DNA of 64,000 nt from Rhabditophanes sp. KR3021 (GCA_963281155.1 CAUJLY010000002.1:4774001-4838000); one strand, 5' to 3'; numbered from the stretch's first letter, positions 1-10,691 are shown. A program made the numbers and translations. Notes: a model not told the origin generated them from the sequence alone.

Positions 1-959
1 ATCATCTTTGAATGAATTGTCAAAATCAGCTGGACCTTCGTCGTTACTTTTGTCGAGCAACATAGCCTCACGATCTTGGCTCTTCTTTACGGCCTTATCC
101 GCCATATTGGCTTTTCTCTTTTTAACTACATAATCCTTGACATTATGATGTTCGCAAAATTGTTTTTCAACAAACGTCTCCAGCTTGTCAACGAATTCAT
201 CAAGCGCAGGAACTTCGTATTTCTCCAGCGAGTTGTCAATCATTTTTATAGAATATTTGTTATACCCTAAATAAGAATGAATCTTTTCACCTTCAATTGT
301 TGGAGGAATTTCATTTTCATCACGTCTGATTTGATTTTTTGACGGCGAAGTTACTTCTACATTATTTATATCATCGGTTGCATGAAAGTCCAGGAGTTGG
401 TCCGTGTTACTAAATGATTCTATTAATAACTCCGGAGGATATCCTTTAACTACTCCCTTTGTTCTCATTCTGTAGATCCAAACCGGTAATTCTCTTTCTC
501 CTAATCCAAGGGCGGTTCTTAACTCATCAGACAATACTCCAGGCTTATAGTTGTTTTTTACCAATTCATCAGCATGATACCGAGCTCCGTTTCCGGGACC
601 TCTGTTCTTTCTGTTTTCTTGTGCATTTTTCCTAACCTTTGCTTCATCTTTTGGAAACGGGCATTCCACAATACGATGAGAACCTTCGCAATTGAAACAA
701 GTAGGGCCATTAACCTTCTCGCGTTTTACGACAGTTCCACTGGGAGTCATTACATTCCGGAAATTGAGTTTATTTTTACTGAAATATGTAATTAAGAAAC
801 TATTAAGAAATCAACTTACTGGCACTCAAGATTATCTATGTCGTGTTCAACAGCTGAAGTATCATTAACGAAATACTCATTATCAGAAACTTCTCCATCT
901 TCCTCCTCTGAATCTATTAAAATGGGTTTTTCTTTGGAACTTTCTATCTTACGAGCCAT
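1..959 (-). CDS. ZCCHC8: ZCCHC8-like NEXT-complex scaffold, 5' part (runs off left edge)
   Basis: Exons in coding order are 959-820 and 778-1; the 41-nt intron has a GTAAGT donor and CAG acceptor, and the join keeps frame. The visible protein is about 306 residues and continues past the left edge. It starts with an acidic, Ser/Glu-rich stretch, then a CCHC zinc knuckle (CFNCEGSHRIVECP), then a PSP proline-rich domain with the block ELPVWIYRMR followed by GYPPELL. Zinc knuckle plus PSP is the ZCCHC8 arrangement; ZCCHC8 is the nuclear scaffold that joins the MTR4 helicase to RBM7 in the NEXT RNA-exosome targeting complex. SF3B2 also has a PSP domain but no CCHC knuckle just before it. The start was chosen as the first ATG of the exon preceding the domain. 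The gene is divergent from UFC1, about 1 kb away. Confidence 0.85.
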
Positions 960-1964
960 CATAAATATTTAAAAAACAAATATAGGAAGCAGTTTATATG
1001 TCACAAACTGATTTGGCTTATATTCAAATGCAAAGGAAGTTTATTTAAGACGCCTTACCAATTTCATGCTTTGAAAAATGAGCAAAACAAGCCGCGGCCA
1101 TTTAGCTAACATTCAAGAGGATTGTGTGTGCAATGAAATAAACACGAGACACGCGTCGGTTGTTTACAAATTAATTTTTATCAACTTTAACCCTACGACA
1201 AACATTCTGTCTTCAGTAACAGTTTGGATTGATTTATTTTCTTTTCGTTAAATGGTTGTTTATTTCACCTTGAGTAACATTCTAATATTCTAACTTTACA
1301 AACATCACAAACATTATAAACAGTATAAACATTATAGGATGTCTTTATTCGATTTGTTTTTAGGCAATTTGTTTGATAACCAAATAAGTAACCATCCATT
1401 TATCTATTTATACCTAATTTAGATCACAATCAGTCATTTTGAACTAAAAATAAGAGTAATACTTATGTACAAAATACCTTTAACCGTCTCATTTTCATTC
1501 TTCCCCGGTATTTAGATAGTTTCATGTTTATCATCAATGAACAAAATCTCATTTCACCACGCATACACACAAACTAACTATCATATGATATTTATTAGTC
1601 ACTTTCATAGGCTTTTTGAAACAGAAAAGTATGTATTCTACATAGAAACTAAAAATCTATATATTTATTTTTTAACACATATGCAAGACAAGACCACAAC
1701 TCTACCTTCAAACTACAGCACTTTCATAAACATGTATATTAAAAGTCTGTAAAAAATGCATATGCACATATAGATACATGTAGACGTATTTTGCTGGTGT
1801 CTTTAAGAAAATGAGAGTATTGATTTTAAAACACTTTAAATAACACTTTATCTTAATTGCAACTGTCATAAACAGTTATTCCTTCCACATTTGATACCTT
1901 TATTCCTTTGACTGCATTCTCACCTACATTTGTATCAATTTACTTCAATTTTATAGTATTACCA
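960..1964. other. Divergent intergenic region, ZCCHC8-like / UFC1
   Basis: About 1 kb of AT-rich sequence between the start codons of two genes that point away from each other, so it must hold both promoters. The short open frame at 1537-1752 has no recognisable domain and AT-rich composition, and I do not count it. A TTTTATAG splice-acceptor-like site lies at about 1950-1957, eight bases before the UFC1 ATG. Confidence 0.5.
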
Positions 1965-2647
1965 ATGTCTGGCTTAGATGAAAGCACAAAACTTTCCTTG
2001 AAAAAAATCCCGCTTCTCAAGACAAAGGCTGGTCCTAGAGACGGAGAGTTGTGGATTCAAAGATTAAAAGAGGAATACGAAGCTTTGATTGCTTTCATCA
2101 ATAACAACAAGGCAACAGACAGTGATTGGTTCCGACTCGAATCTAATAGTGACGGTACTCGTTGGTTTGGCAAATGTTGGTACTACCATAACATGGTCAA
2201 GTATGAGTTCGATGTCACGTTTGAGGTACCAATAGCGTATCCCACTACAGCGCCAGAGATATGCTTACCGGAACTGCAAGTTTATTATCATTCAATTTAT
2301 TGTTAATTCATTTTTTAGGGATGGAAAGACAGCAAAGATGTATCGTGGAGGAAAAATTTGTTTATCACAGCATTTTCAACCCTTATGGGCTAGGAATACA
2401 CCTAAGTACGTACTCACCTATAAATACATTTGAATCACTCTATAACGGACATTCAAGGGACGAGCTTTTTGTTCGTTGTAGAGAAATTCGACTGTAAATT
2501 GTAAAACTTAATGATAACAATAATGATTCGTTTAGATTTGGCATCGCGCATGCCTTTAGCTTAGGCCTAGGACCATGGTTGGCTGTAGAAATTCCAGACC
2601 TTGTTGAAAGGGGTGTCTTAGATAAAGAAGGAAAAAAGTGCGAATAA
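1965..2647 (+). CDS. UFC1: UFM1-conjugating enzyme 1 (UFC1)
   Basis: E2 enzyme that takes activated UFM1 from UBA5 as a thioester and passes it to the UFL1 ligase complex (ufmylation, acting largely on ribosomes at the ER). Exons are 1965-2275, 2319-2405 and 2536-2647, giving 169 residues, the usual UFC1 length. Family blocks are clear: [10 protein letters not shown] near residue 22, the DWFRLESN and [10 protein letters not shown] blocks, YPTTAPEI, the active-site stretch [10 protein letters not shown] with the catalytic cysteine, WARN, and [13 protein letters not shown]. The first intron (43 nt) has a GC donor (GCAAGT) instead of GT. This is forced by frame, because only that junction gives the conserved E-L-D-G-K. 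An AATAAA overlaps the stop region. The R3H gene follows on the same strand 256 bp later. Confidence 0.96.
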
Positions 2648-2878
2648 AATAAATTATGAAACTATCTTATCTACTGTTTTTGTTTCCATTCCTTCCCTTA
2701 TTAACAATATCATATTTCAAAATATTTAGTTTTGAACATCGTGTACCAACGCGTTTTTTCGCGAATGTTGTTATCTTTAAATGACATTAATATAATCTTA
2801 TTAATGCGGTTTTATTAATTTGCCATTAACTTTGCATTATTTTAGCTTGATATTAACTTTTGGTTTGATATTAATTTT

Positions 2879-2880
2879 AG
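2879..2880 (+). promoter_or_regulatory. Splice-acceptor-like site before the R3H start codon
   Basis: A T-rich run ending in ATTAATTTTAG lies 23 bases upstream of the ATG at 2904, with no obvious donor between here and the end of UFC1. It may be a 5'-UTR intron acceptor or a spliced-leader addition site. A seven-codon upstream open frame (2891-2911) starts just after it. Confidence 0.4.
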
Positions 2881-2903
2881 ACTCAAAACAATGCCGGTTA
2901 GAA

Positions 2904-4773
2904 ATGAATAGTCCATCTAAGGAATCTATTAATTCTAACAATACGACTTATTATTATCCAAATTATTGTAAGCCTACCTATAATAATAAAAAATTTAGTG
3001 GCCAAGGAAACAAAAGCAATTCCAACTTTCGTCGTCCCCAATCTCGAGGATCTTCTTCCAGCAAAGAATTCAGGCCAGCACCTGGCGGTACCACCAATTT
3101 CAAGAATAATGGTTACCGATATTATTCGAACGATTCACTTTCTCTAACCCAGGCAAAAGAAGTTGACCTCCATTCTTTCATCAAGGATACTCTCCACAAA
3201 AATGCTAAGGACCGCAAGCTTCTATTAGAGTCAGAGGAAAAGTTAAATGCATTTTTAGATTCAACAGACACTGCCTTCAAATTTGAATCAATGTCTTCGT
3301 ATGACAGGATGCTCATTCATCGGTACGATCATTTAAATTGTCTTCAGCTAATAATATTTACTTTTAGGGTAAGCAAAGGAGCGATCAAAAGTTTATGGAA
3401 AAGGGATAAAAATTAGACAAGCCATTAATTAGATGATGTATTTTTGAGGCAAGTCGAGAGATTCTCTTGGCTGTAGTGGGATGTTTTAGAAACATTACGC
3501 CATTCGACTGCCCAGAAGTATCGATATAGTCTTGTCTGGAGCATCTTTTTCTTGGGACCTTCCAGCATTAACCAATTTGTGTTTTGTCATAACGATAAAA
3601 TTGAGTTGAGATACTTTATAAATGAACAAGCAATTTACTTGCAAAAAACACTTTTGCGATGTCTCATTAAAACACAACATGCATTATATTCATAACATTA
3701 CTTAATTATTAATTGCCTTTGTTTAGGTTGCCGCATATTTTCAATTAGACCACAACATAGATCAAAGTGGAAGTAGTGTGATTGTTACCAAAAACGAAAA
3801 ATCACAAAAACCCCAAGCACCTTTTGAAACTTTAATCGAGCACCATTCTTTTGCAGATGACAAAACTTTCAGAACACGTAAAAATACAAACAATTCCCTT
3901 TCTTCTAATCAAAATGTTACCTCTCCAATTGAGTGCAACAATCGACCAAACTCATATTATGCTGTTCCCTCTCCAAGATCATTTGACTTGAATTCGTATC
4001 CTGGATCGCCACCACCTTTCCATCCAGCTAATAATTACTATTGGTCTGGTCATCAACAAAGCTTTTACATTGATGAAGGTGCCAATGAATTGAATGACTC
4101 TACAAGTCCTGTTGCTCATGAAGAACAATCGGATTACTACAATTCAGGCACTGGATTTACCCAATATCCAAGTCGATATCAACAAAATGTATATAATGAC
4201 CAGGGTACAAGTCCAATGATGTATCAACTAACCAATCAAATGCAGAATGGCTTGAATCTTGGAAAAGATGGAGTGGTCAACGGTGGAAGACAAAGTAGCA
4301 ACTACGAGAATGGACATCATCCACATATAAACCCAAATATGGCCAATTACATGAATCAAAGCAACTATAGTAATGGATACGTTCAAAATATGGACCAATA
4401 TTACACTCCTCAACAGATGCAAATGATTCAATCCCAGCAGCAACAGCAGCAGATGTACCATCAACAACAGATGAATCAAATGATGTATTACAATGGAGCT
4501 CAGTATAACCCTTATTATCAATCTTATGCCTCTTCTCCGCAAGGAATGGTCATGATGGGATACAATCCTTACCAACAGCACCATCAACAGCACCACCAAC
4601 AACACAATATCTATGCTAGCGACACCATGGCTCCCTCAACAAGTGAAACTCATGATCAAATCGAGCCACAGAATGAGGAGAAAAGCCCCGATGTGGAGGA
4701 GGAGAAGGTAAGCAAATCCAATGGTGGTTCTCCAACAGAACCAAAAGACTTATCATCAACAAAAAAAGAGTAA
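2904..4773 (+). CDS. R3H-domain protein (R3HDM / ARPP21 / encore family) with a Gln/Asn-rich tail
   Basis: Exons are 2904-3322, a single G at 3368, and 3727-4773, giving 488 residues. The N-terminus is Asn/Ser/Arg-rich. An R3H single-strand nucleic-acid-binding domain lies at about residues 105-165, with MSSYDRMLIHR running into VAAYFQLDHNID and VIVTKNE, which match the R3HDM1/2 and ARPP21 pattern closely. The rest is low complexity, rich in Asn, Gln, Tyr and Pro, with a poly-Gln segment near 4435-4460. I see no convincing SUZ domain after R3H. Joining 3322 directly to 3727 breaks the frame inside the conserved R-V-A-A-Y-F; one extra base repairs it. The 45-nt intron before the single G is itself open in frame, so its retention (15 extra residues) is the alternative. 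The family binds RNA and regulates mRNAs; the exact orthologue is unclear. Confidence 0.85.
3368..3368 (+). other. Candidate one-nucleotide exon in the R3H gene
   Basis: The sequence TTTTAG-G-GTAAGC places an acceptor, one G and a donor next to each other. The upstream exon ends CAT CG (3322), and the downstream exon begins GTT GCC GCA (3727). Only CG+G gives the conserved His-Arg-Val-Ala-Ala. The flanking introns are 45 nt (3323-3367) and 358 nt (3369-3726). Confidence 0.6.
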
Positions 4774-5446
4774 AAGTAAAATTAATGGGATATTCTATGC
4801 CGAAGACAAGCCTCAAGTAATTAAGAAAAGAATGCAGCTGCTTTATATAATCTTCTCAACAAAAAGTAATAACCAGTCCAATTAAGCCCTCCCCTAAATC
4901 GCCCACCTCTAAATATTGTAAAGTGCCCAGTGATGTACATATATCTACAACCCATGCCCTTTTTACTTATCCAATCTCTCTTAACAAACCTCTATAAATA
5001 AGTGATTGGTTTACCCGTGTCAAATTTACTTTTAAAGCAAACAGGTAGTTTTAGTTACATATGTATAATTTCCTTAAAACAAATATAGTTTAATATCAAG
5101 TGTCGTTCTTTTTCATATATATTACTTAGTATAAATTAATACATATTAGTATATATTAATGGTGCCGGTTATTATTTCCGTTGTAGTGTGTCATGGGTAT
5201 TTAATGTTTCATTGATTAAAATTTGAATGATAAAAATGATTGAATGAAGTTTGACTGAATAAAGATTTGAATTTTGTTTACTGTGTTTATTTATTTTGGT
5301 TCATTTGCAATTTGTCCTTCATTAATCAGCATATTTAGCATATTGAAATTAAAATGATACTCACAAGAGTCACTAATAACCAAATTTAATTTCTTAAAAA
5401 GAGTTATTGGTATCATTGAACCAGATTTGTCTATCTCTACTCCGCC
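4774..5446 (+). other. 3' UTR and intergenic spacer
   Basis: Non-coding AT-rich sequence with an AATAAA near 5259, plausibly the polyadenylation signal of the R3H gene. I see no further gene in it. Confidence 0.4.
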
Positions 5447-6813
5447 ATGCCAAGTCTCGATTCATTCCAATCTAAGCAAATAGAAAACCTTCAAAAATTG
5501 ATAATGGAGCAAAAGCAAGTCCTGACAGACCTGCTCAAACTCTATGAATCATTTTCGAATATTCTACTTCTTTTGATGGGAATCGTGGTAATTGTCATTC
5601 TCTCTATTCTGTTGGAGACAGTCATTCGAATTATCTTATCCAACAAAAAAAGTAAAAAACAAGATGAGGGAAAGGTAATGTTGAAGGAGACAAAGACGAA
5701 CGAACCTGTTACTAAGATTAAGAAAACTTCGAGAGAGAAAAGTATTTGCAAAGAAGTATCACCACCAAAAGCACTTGAATCCGAGATGAACGCATCTCTA
5801 GAAACTACCCCAGACAAACTTCTCAAAAAGGTCAACAAAGAAACCCCAAAAAAGAGCACGACTGGAACATCTTCTACCAAAAATACTCTCATTAATTCAC
5901 CTAACTATAATTCTAATTCAAACAATGTAGTAGATGCAGCAAATTTCTACGGAGTAAACAAGAGTTACATGCAGCCAGCTTCCTCAGAGTCAAATATTTC
6001 TTTTAGCGACAAGATTCCATCAGATAAGAAGTATCCTGTACCAAGAAACACTTTCATGTACGGCAATAAACACGTAGTTGATTCAATGTCTGTAGGTAGA
6101 TCTCCAAAGAATTCAATGCACGCCTCTTCATTTAATTCAGGTAATTTTATTAAACAAAAGTATTACAAGAAAAAGTTTATTAACGTAAAAATCCTAATTC
6201 TTGCATCCATACTGCGCCAAACATGCAAATCATGATTAGAATGGGAACACAAACGGCCGTGACTACGATCCAGACTAATGGAACTAAAACAATAGGTTTA
6301 GTCTTACTTTGAGATATAACTTACATTTTCTTTTTGGGGTAATTTCCAATTCTAGTGGATGGGTATTAATGTGGATGTGTTGGTCATGAGGGATATTATT
6401 GTACTGTTGTTGTCGTGATTGTTGATGATATTGTTTAGGGGGCACATTGGCGAATTTGTGCTGCTGCAAATTATAATTACTTGATTGTTGTTGCTGTAGA
6501 TTATAATTAGCGGATTGCTGTGAATTATAATTGGCTGATTGTTGCTGTGAATTATAATTATTCATAGTTGGCTTAGGAGAATGAAAGCGTCTATTTTCAT
6601 AAATTTCGAAAGTTTCACTTGGCTGAAGAGTTAATGAACCTCTATTTGAACTAAATCAAGAAATGCATTTAAAGTGAATTACTCTAATAAATATTTTTAG
6701 AAACGCCAAAACTGGTAACAACTTTATCTGGAACCAATACTAGCTCAATCAGTTATAGCGACAGGGACGCCTTTAAGAAGCCTTCACCAAAAAAGTCGCC
6801 TTCAAAGATGTAA
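5447..6813 (+). CDS. Unassigned single-pass membrane protein with a basic/Ser-rich tail
   Basis: Exons are 5447-6140 and 6701-6813, giving 268 residues; donor GTAATT and acceptor TTTTTAG keep the frame. Residues about 1-35 are an amphipathic, Gln/Lys/Leu-rich helix. A strong hydrophobic segment at about 38-60 (NILLLLMGIVVIVILSILL) is followed by a Lys-rich stop-transfer run. The rest is a charged Lys/Thr/Ser/Asn-rich, probably disordered region ending in a KKPSPKKSPSK-like tail. I do not recognise the family. The second exon lies inside the first intron of the minus-strand gene at 6180-6948, and that gene's two downstream exons lie inside this gene's only intron, so the two overlap without sharing exon bases. 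Confidence 0.7.
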
Positions 6814-6948
6814 TTAAAATTTGAAATAAAGCTAATCGTCTATTCTTTGATATAAGTCATTTTTATATACAAAATAATTTAACGAAAGTTTATCCAATTT
6901 CGCAAGTGTGTTTTGATTTTAAATAAACATCCTTACTTACCTTTTCAT
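6180..6948 (-). CDS. Unassigned Gln/Asn-rich tail-anchored-type membrane protein, interleaved with the plus-strand gene
   Basis: Exons in coding order are 6948-6941 (ATG AAA AG), 6650-6325 and 6283-6180, giving 145 residues. All junctions have GT-AG ends (GTAAG donors) and agree in phase. Residues about 32-95 are low complexity with four tandem copies of a unit like NYNSQQQSA, then a His/Gln-rich stretch. Near the C-terminus a basic PKRK precedes a clear hydrophobic segment (LVWIVVTAVCVPILIMICMF), with about ten residues after it and no signal peptide. The family is unknown. The first coding exon is only 8 nt and is the least certain part. The gene is tail-to-tail and mutually intronic with 5447-6813. 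Confidence 0.6.
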
Positions 6949-7293
6949 TATGTGTTTTTATTAAAAATTAATACAGATTGGAAATAATCTGGAATTTCAG
7001 ATGTAAATTTAATTGTAAAGAAGTTATTGAATTTTATTATTAGGTGATATGTGTAAAATAGTGTGGGTTAAATTGTATTGAATGAAAGGCAAAAAATTAG
7101 AGATGACTATAAGTGATGTGTTTGTGCATTATTTTAACAAACAATGCACCTCTGCTTATATGGTATTGGAATAATAAAAATTGTTATCGAAACTTGTTTT
7201 AAAATAACTCAATAATGAATGCTTTGGATGGTATAAATTTATATATTTAAAAAGTAGATAGTATAATATTTTGGGGCATTTGCATCAAAGTAA

Positions 7294-7553
7294 ATGTCGT
7301 ATTTAGTACACGACCTGCCTTCGAAGGATATACTAAATAAGGTAGACGCAAGTAACGACAGTGCAAGGTTATTAGGAGAAAAAGTGTTTTTAGCAAGAGT
7401 AATCATACAAAAGCCGCACATACCCTTGCGTAGAATTTATGTTATCACATGTGCTAGCAAATGATTTTGACAGCGAGTATTGTTGTATATTTAATTGCCT
7501 TGTTTATAAAACTTTATGGAACAAACACAAAATTATTAAGCCGAGAAGTGTAA
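7294..7553 (+). CDS. Small tail-anchored membrane protein, unassigned
   Basis: Exons 7294-7429 and 7474-7553 are joined across a 44-nt intron (donor GTAGAA, acceptor TTTTGACAG), a size typical of this window. The product is 71 residues. The N-terminal 45 residues are soluble (MSYLVHDLPSKD at the start), then PHIPLPSIVVYLIALFIKLY supplies one membrane segment, with a short polar tail. Without splicing, the first frame stops at 7462-7464. A TATA-rich stretch lies near 7237-7248. Phase agreement and the hydrophobic second exon support it, but I recognise no family, so it stays a moderate call. Confidence 0.5.
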
Positions 7554-7633
7554 ATGAAGAAAGTTTCAGGAATAGTTTTTATTTCAACAACCATCCAATT
7601 AACAAAACGATTGGTCAAATCAACAAAAAAGAT

Positions 7634-7961
7634 TTATTCAGTCTTGGCTTGAACAGCGACAGGCTTTGGAACTCCAGAACGGAATCCGTTGCTAAAATTA
7701 GAAAATTAGTTGGAATCAAAACGAAGGTATAACTTACGCAAATCTAGCGTGAACTTTCTTGAGATGCTTCATGCGACCAGTTCCAGTAGCGCGTCTACGG
7801 ATTGACTTGACGGACCAGTTGTAATTACGCTTGCGGGATGAAGGGAATCCACAGGCAGCACAAGTCTTCTTTTGGATGTGGTATGAAGATTTTCCGCAGC
7901 GACGGCACAATGTGTGCGTCTTGTTATGGCGCATACCAAACGATTGGGTACCCTTAGTCAT
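7634..7961 (-). CDS. RPL37: 60S ribosomal protein L37 (eL37)
   Basis: Exons in coding order are 7961-7738 and 7691-7634, giving 93 residues, as in other animals. It starts [19 protein letters not shown] and keeps the four zinc-binding cysteines in two pairs (CRRCG and CAACG), the KRNYNWSVK block and [10 protein letters not shown]. The C-terminus after the intron reads [14 protein letters not shown], matching the family's NGFREG region. Donor GTAAGT and acceptor TTTTAG fit, with a 46-nt intron. It is a structural protein of the large subunit, bound to rRNA near the exit-tunnel side. Confidence 0.97.
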
Positions 7962-8555
7962 CTTGGATTCTGTAAAAATAAGTTAAAATTAGCATTGGAT
8001 TTTTGAAAGACAATAAATAAAAAACGAAATAGTAAAAGTGAATTTGTAGAGCTCGATTTTTGCCAAAAAGTAGTCTATCAAAGTTTAGAGAAGGATATAA
8101 AATTATTTATGACGAATTTAGATAAATTAATATCAATTTAAAATGTGGCAAGGATCAAGAATAGCCAAAATTGGGTTTCATTTTCAGTTAAAAATATATT
8201 AAAAAAAGACGTATGCTTCCAACGATTGTCCCAATACAAAATGACAAATCGTTGCGAGAAGAATTTAGTTTGAATATCGTTACACCAACAGCAGATTTTA
8301 AAATTTCAAACAAGTTAATTTAAGGGAAATAATGACTGTGCGAAAACAGATTTGTAATAAATAATACAAAAAATACTACAAAAGCATGGTAATTAATTTT
8401 TGATTAAGCAAACAAAGAGACCTAGGACATAATTGCAGCGGTTTCGATATAAAAGTAGTTATAAAAAGCAAATTAGGTAACAATTTAAAGCAATATTTAA
8501 GTTTTATTGGAAGATAATAAGTTAATTATTAATTAAATTAGTGTTTTAAGAGGAA
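7962..8555. other. Spacer between RPL37 and the PI3K regulatory gene
   Basis: AT-rich non-coding sequence that must hold the RPL37 promoter and the 3' UTR of the minus-strand PI3K regulatory gene. I see no gene, pyrimidine-tract promoter element or structured RNA that I can support. Confidence 0.4.
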
Positions 8556-9995
8556 TTACATGGCCAATACTTTAAAGATTGGTTTCTGCAAAGTCAAATC
8601 CAGCTCTTGGTTGTGTTCTTTAAGACTGTTTGAGTGATAATATTTAACAAAATCAACCAACGCGGCGAAATAGAGATTTGACTTATGAAAACCATATCCA
8701 CTTTGATCATATTCTTTGTCATCAGGAGAACTGTTTCTATATTCAATTAAGCAATGATGAACTTTCCCAGCAAATGAAATAGACAAAGCATAGAAGCCTT
8801 GTTTACTGAAACTAGGTCTAATTAAGAATACTCCATCGTGATTCTCAGGACATTTGTTAATGGCATTTTTGAGATAGGTGACAGCTTTAGCTTTGTCACA
8901 GTCCATGGCAAGCCAGTCATCAACTTCGAACTTTAGCACTACGTCCAGCATGAATTCACTTTGCTTTAGAGGCTCAAAATCAACAAGTGAAGTTGATTCA
9001 AGAATTCCTTTACGAATATCACTATTGTTGACCTTCCTTTGTAACAACTCTTCAATGATGAGGTCTCTTTCTTTTTCAAGACGATAGTATCTCTTATACA
9101 ATTCATCCTTCGCTTTGTCAAATGAATCTAGGATCTCATTGTATTCCTTAATCTCCTTTTCCGTCATACTTTTGATTTCGTTGACTTTTTTAATCTTTTG
9201 AACAATTCGTTGAATGTTTTGCTTCATGATAACAGGGTCAGCTGGTTTTTGTCCTTCGAGATGGCAATGTTCTTCCATCTTGACCAAACTTTTTCGATAC
9301 ATTATTTCTCCGCCAATACTCTGTGCCAAAGCTCTTTTCAAAACTACTCCACGAAGTTGCAACCTCCCTTTGTCTATTTCCAATCTATCAACTCTTCGTG
9401 ATATGCGCTCACTTTCCGTATGAATTCCATACATTTCATGAAGTAAGATGGCGACAGGCTTTATTTTCCTATGTGTTTTCATTTCAATATATTTGCTGTA
9501 TGATAAATGTTCACCCAACTTAAGTGGCAGTGTTGCATTGAACGTTTTCAGGGAATGCTCCCGATAGTAAGCAATTAAATCAGTAATATTGCCAAATAAT
9601 TTATTATGAGATTGGAAATGACATTTTCCACTTTCTTCAATGGTAATCTTAATTAACTTGAGTTCTTTATTGCAATTTAATGTCATTGTAAAGTCTCCAG
9701 GTGTGGATGAATTTCTAATGAAGAAAACTCCATCTCCTTCATCCTAAAATAAATGAGTTTATTAGTAAAATATTTTATCTAAACACTATACCTTCAATAC
9801 TCGGGAAACTTCTTCTTTATCCAAAATTCCCCAATACCAATCTTGCCTGTACAGTTCGACAATCGTTTTCTCCTTAGGATTTCTGGTTTCCTCAGCATTG
9901 GCAGCTAGAGTTAGACGATCCAATATGTCCTCGGAACTATTTTTTCGTGGTGGTAAAATAGTGGGGCGTCTATCGTCATCATCGTCTTCATACAT
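8556..9995 (-). CDS. PIK3R: PI3-kinase regulatory subunit, short p55-like form (SH2-iSH2-SH2)
   Basis: Exons in coding order are 9995-9792 and 9743-8556 (48-nt intron), giving 463 residues, close to vertebrate p55 forms and without the SH3 and BH domains of p85. N-SH2: WYWGILDKEEV near residue 57, then DGVFFIRNSS with the phosphotyrosine-binding Arg. A Lys/Glu-rich coiled coil (about residues 155-330) corresponds to the inter-SH2 segment that binds p110. C-SH2: DGVFLIRPS, YALSISFAGKVHHC and FVKYYHSNSL. The protein recruits and restrains the class IA catalytic subunit at phosphotyrosine sites. The start was chosen as the ATG before an acidic run (MYEDDDDD); upstream sequence shows no further exon. 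Coiled-coil sequence is very divergent from vertebrate p85. Confidence 0.92.
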
Positions 9996-10691
9996 CTTCA
10001 ATAAATATTGATACAATAGTTGTTTTGTTGGTTTGTAAAATGTCCATTGACTAAAGACTTATGCCAATAAACAGTTTACCAATGTCAAAAGGCTTGAGAT
10101 CCTCACAATACATGTTCGACCTTCATTCAAAAGTTGCCACAATGTGCAATTGTAAAATAAACAAGAAAATACAAAGACAAAGTTAGATTAAGTTCAATAT
10201 CATATTAATCTAATGGTATACAAAAAGAAAATTACTTAAGTCTTAATTTGGTTTGTAGTGAATGGTCACCTAATTGTGATGTCACTTTTGGTTGCTGATA
10301 AGAATGTGTAATCGTGAATATACTTTAACATTTTTGTTTACTGAACATTGTATGTTGAAATAATACAATACTATAATAGTGCTTTTTCGATAGAATTTCA
10401 ATCAACTATATTGGTGTATACATTTCTTTTATCTGTTAAATTTCATGACTAAGTCTTACACTAAGTCTCACGTTAAGCCTTGTATTAAGTCTTACATTAA
10501 TTCTCTTAACAGTTGTTTTTTTCTGCAGCAAAAGCAACATTCTACCAAAGATTCGTGGCGAGGCATTAGTCATGAACGATTTTTCCGATGACAATTCACG
10601 GTTCTCATAATTGTTTAGCAACCATCATCTTTACCGACGTCTCCTTGTAACTTTATAATTTTAGCATAACTAATATATATTATTTGGCAAA
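9996..10691. other. Divergent promoter region, PI3K regulatory / Derlin
   Basis: About 700 bp between two divergent start codons. It contains a short degenerate repeat at about 10451-10503 and an acceptor-like AATTTTAG at about 10657-10664 upstream of the Derlin ATG. The open frame at 10436-10621 (minus) is largely produced by that repeat, and I do not count it. Confidence 0.4.
10451..10503 (+). repeat. Short degenerate tandem repeat, unit about 12 bp
   Basis: About four imperfect copies of a unit like TTAAGTCTTACA follow one another. Read on the other strand it gives an Arg-Leu-Asn repeat, but no protein family is suggested. Confidence 0.5.

Noticed and set aside
1537..1752. 71-codon frame upstream of UFC1
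   Set aside because: No homology and no coding features; likely chance.
4228..4605. 125-codon minus-strand frame opposite the R3H gene
   Set aside because: Shadow of the Gln/Asn-rich coding strand (His/Leu/Val-rich complement).
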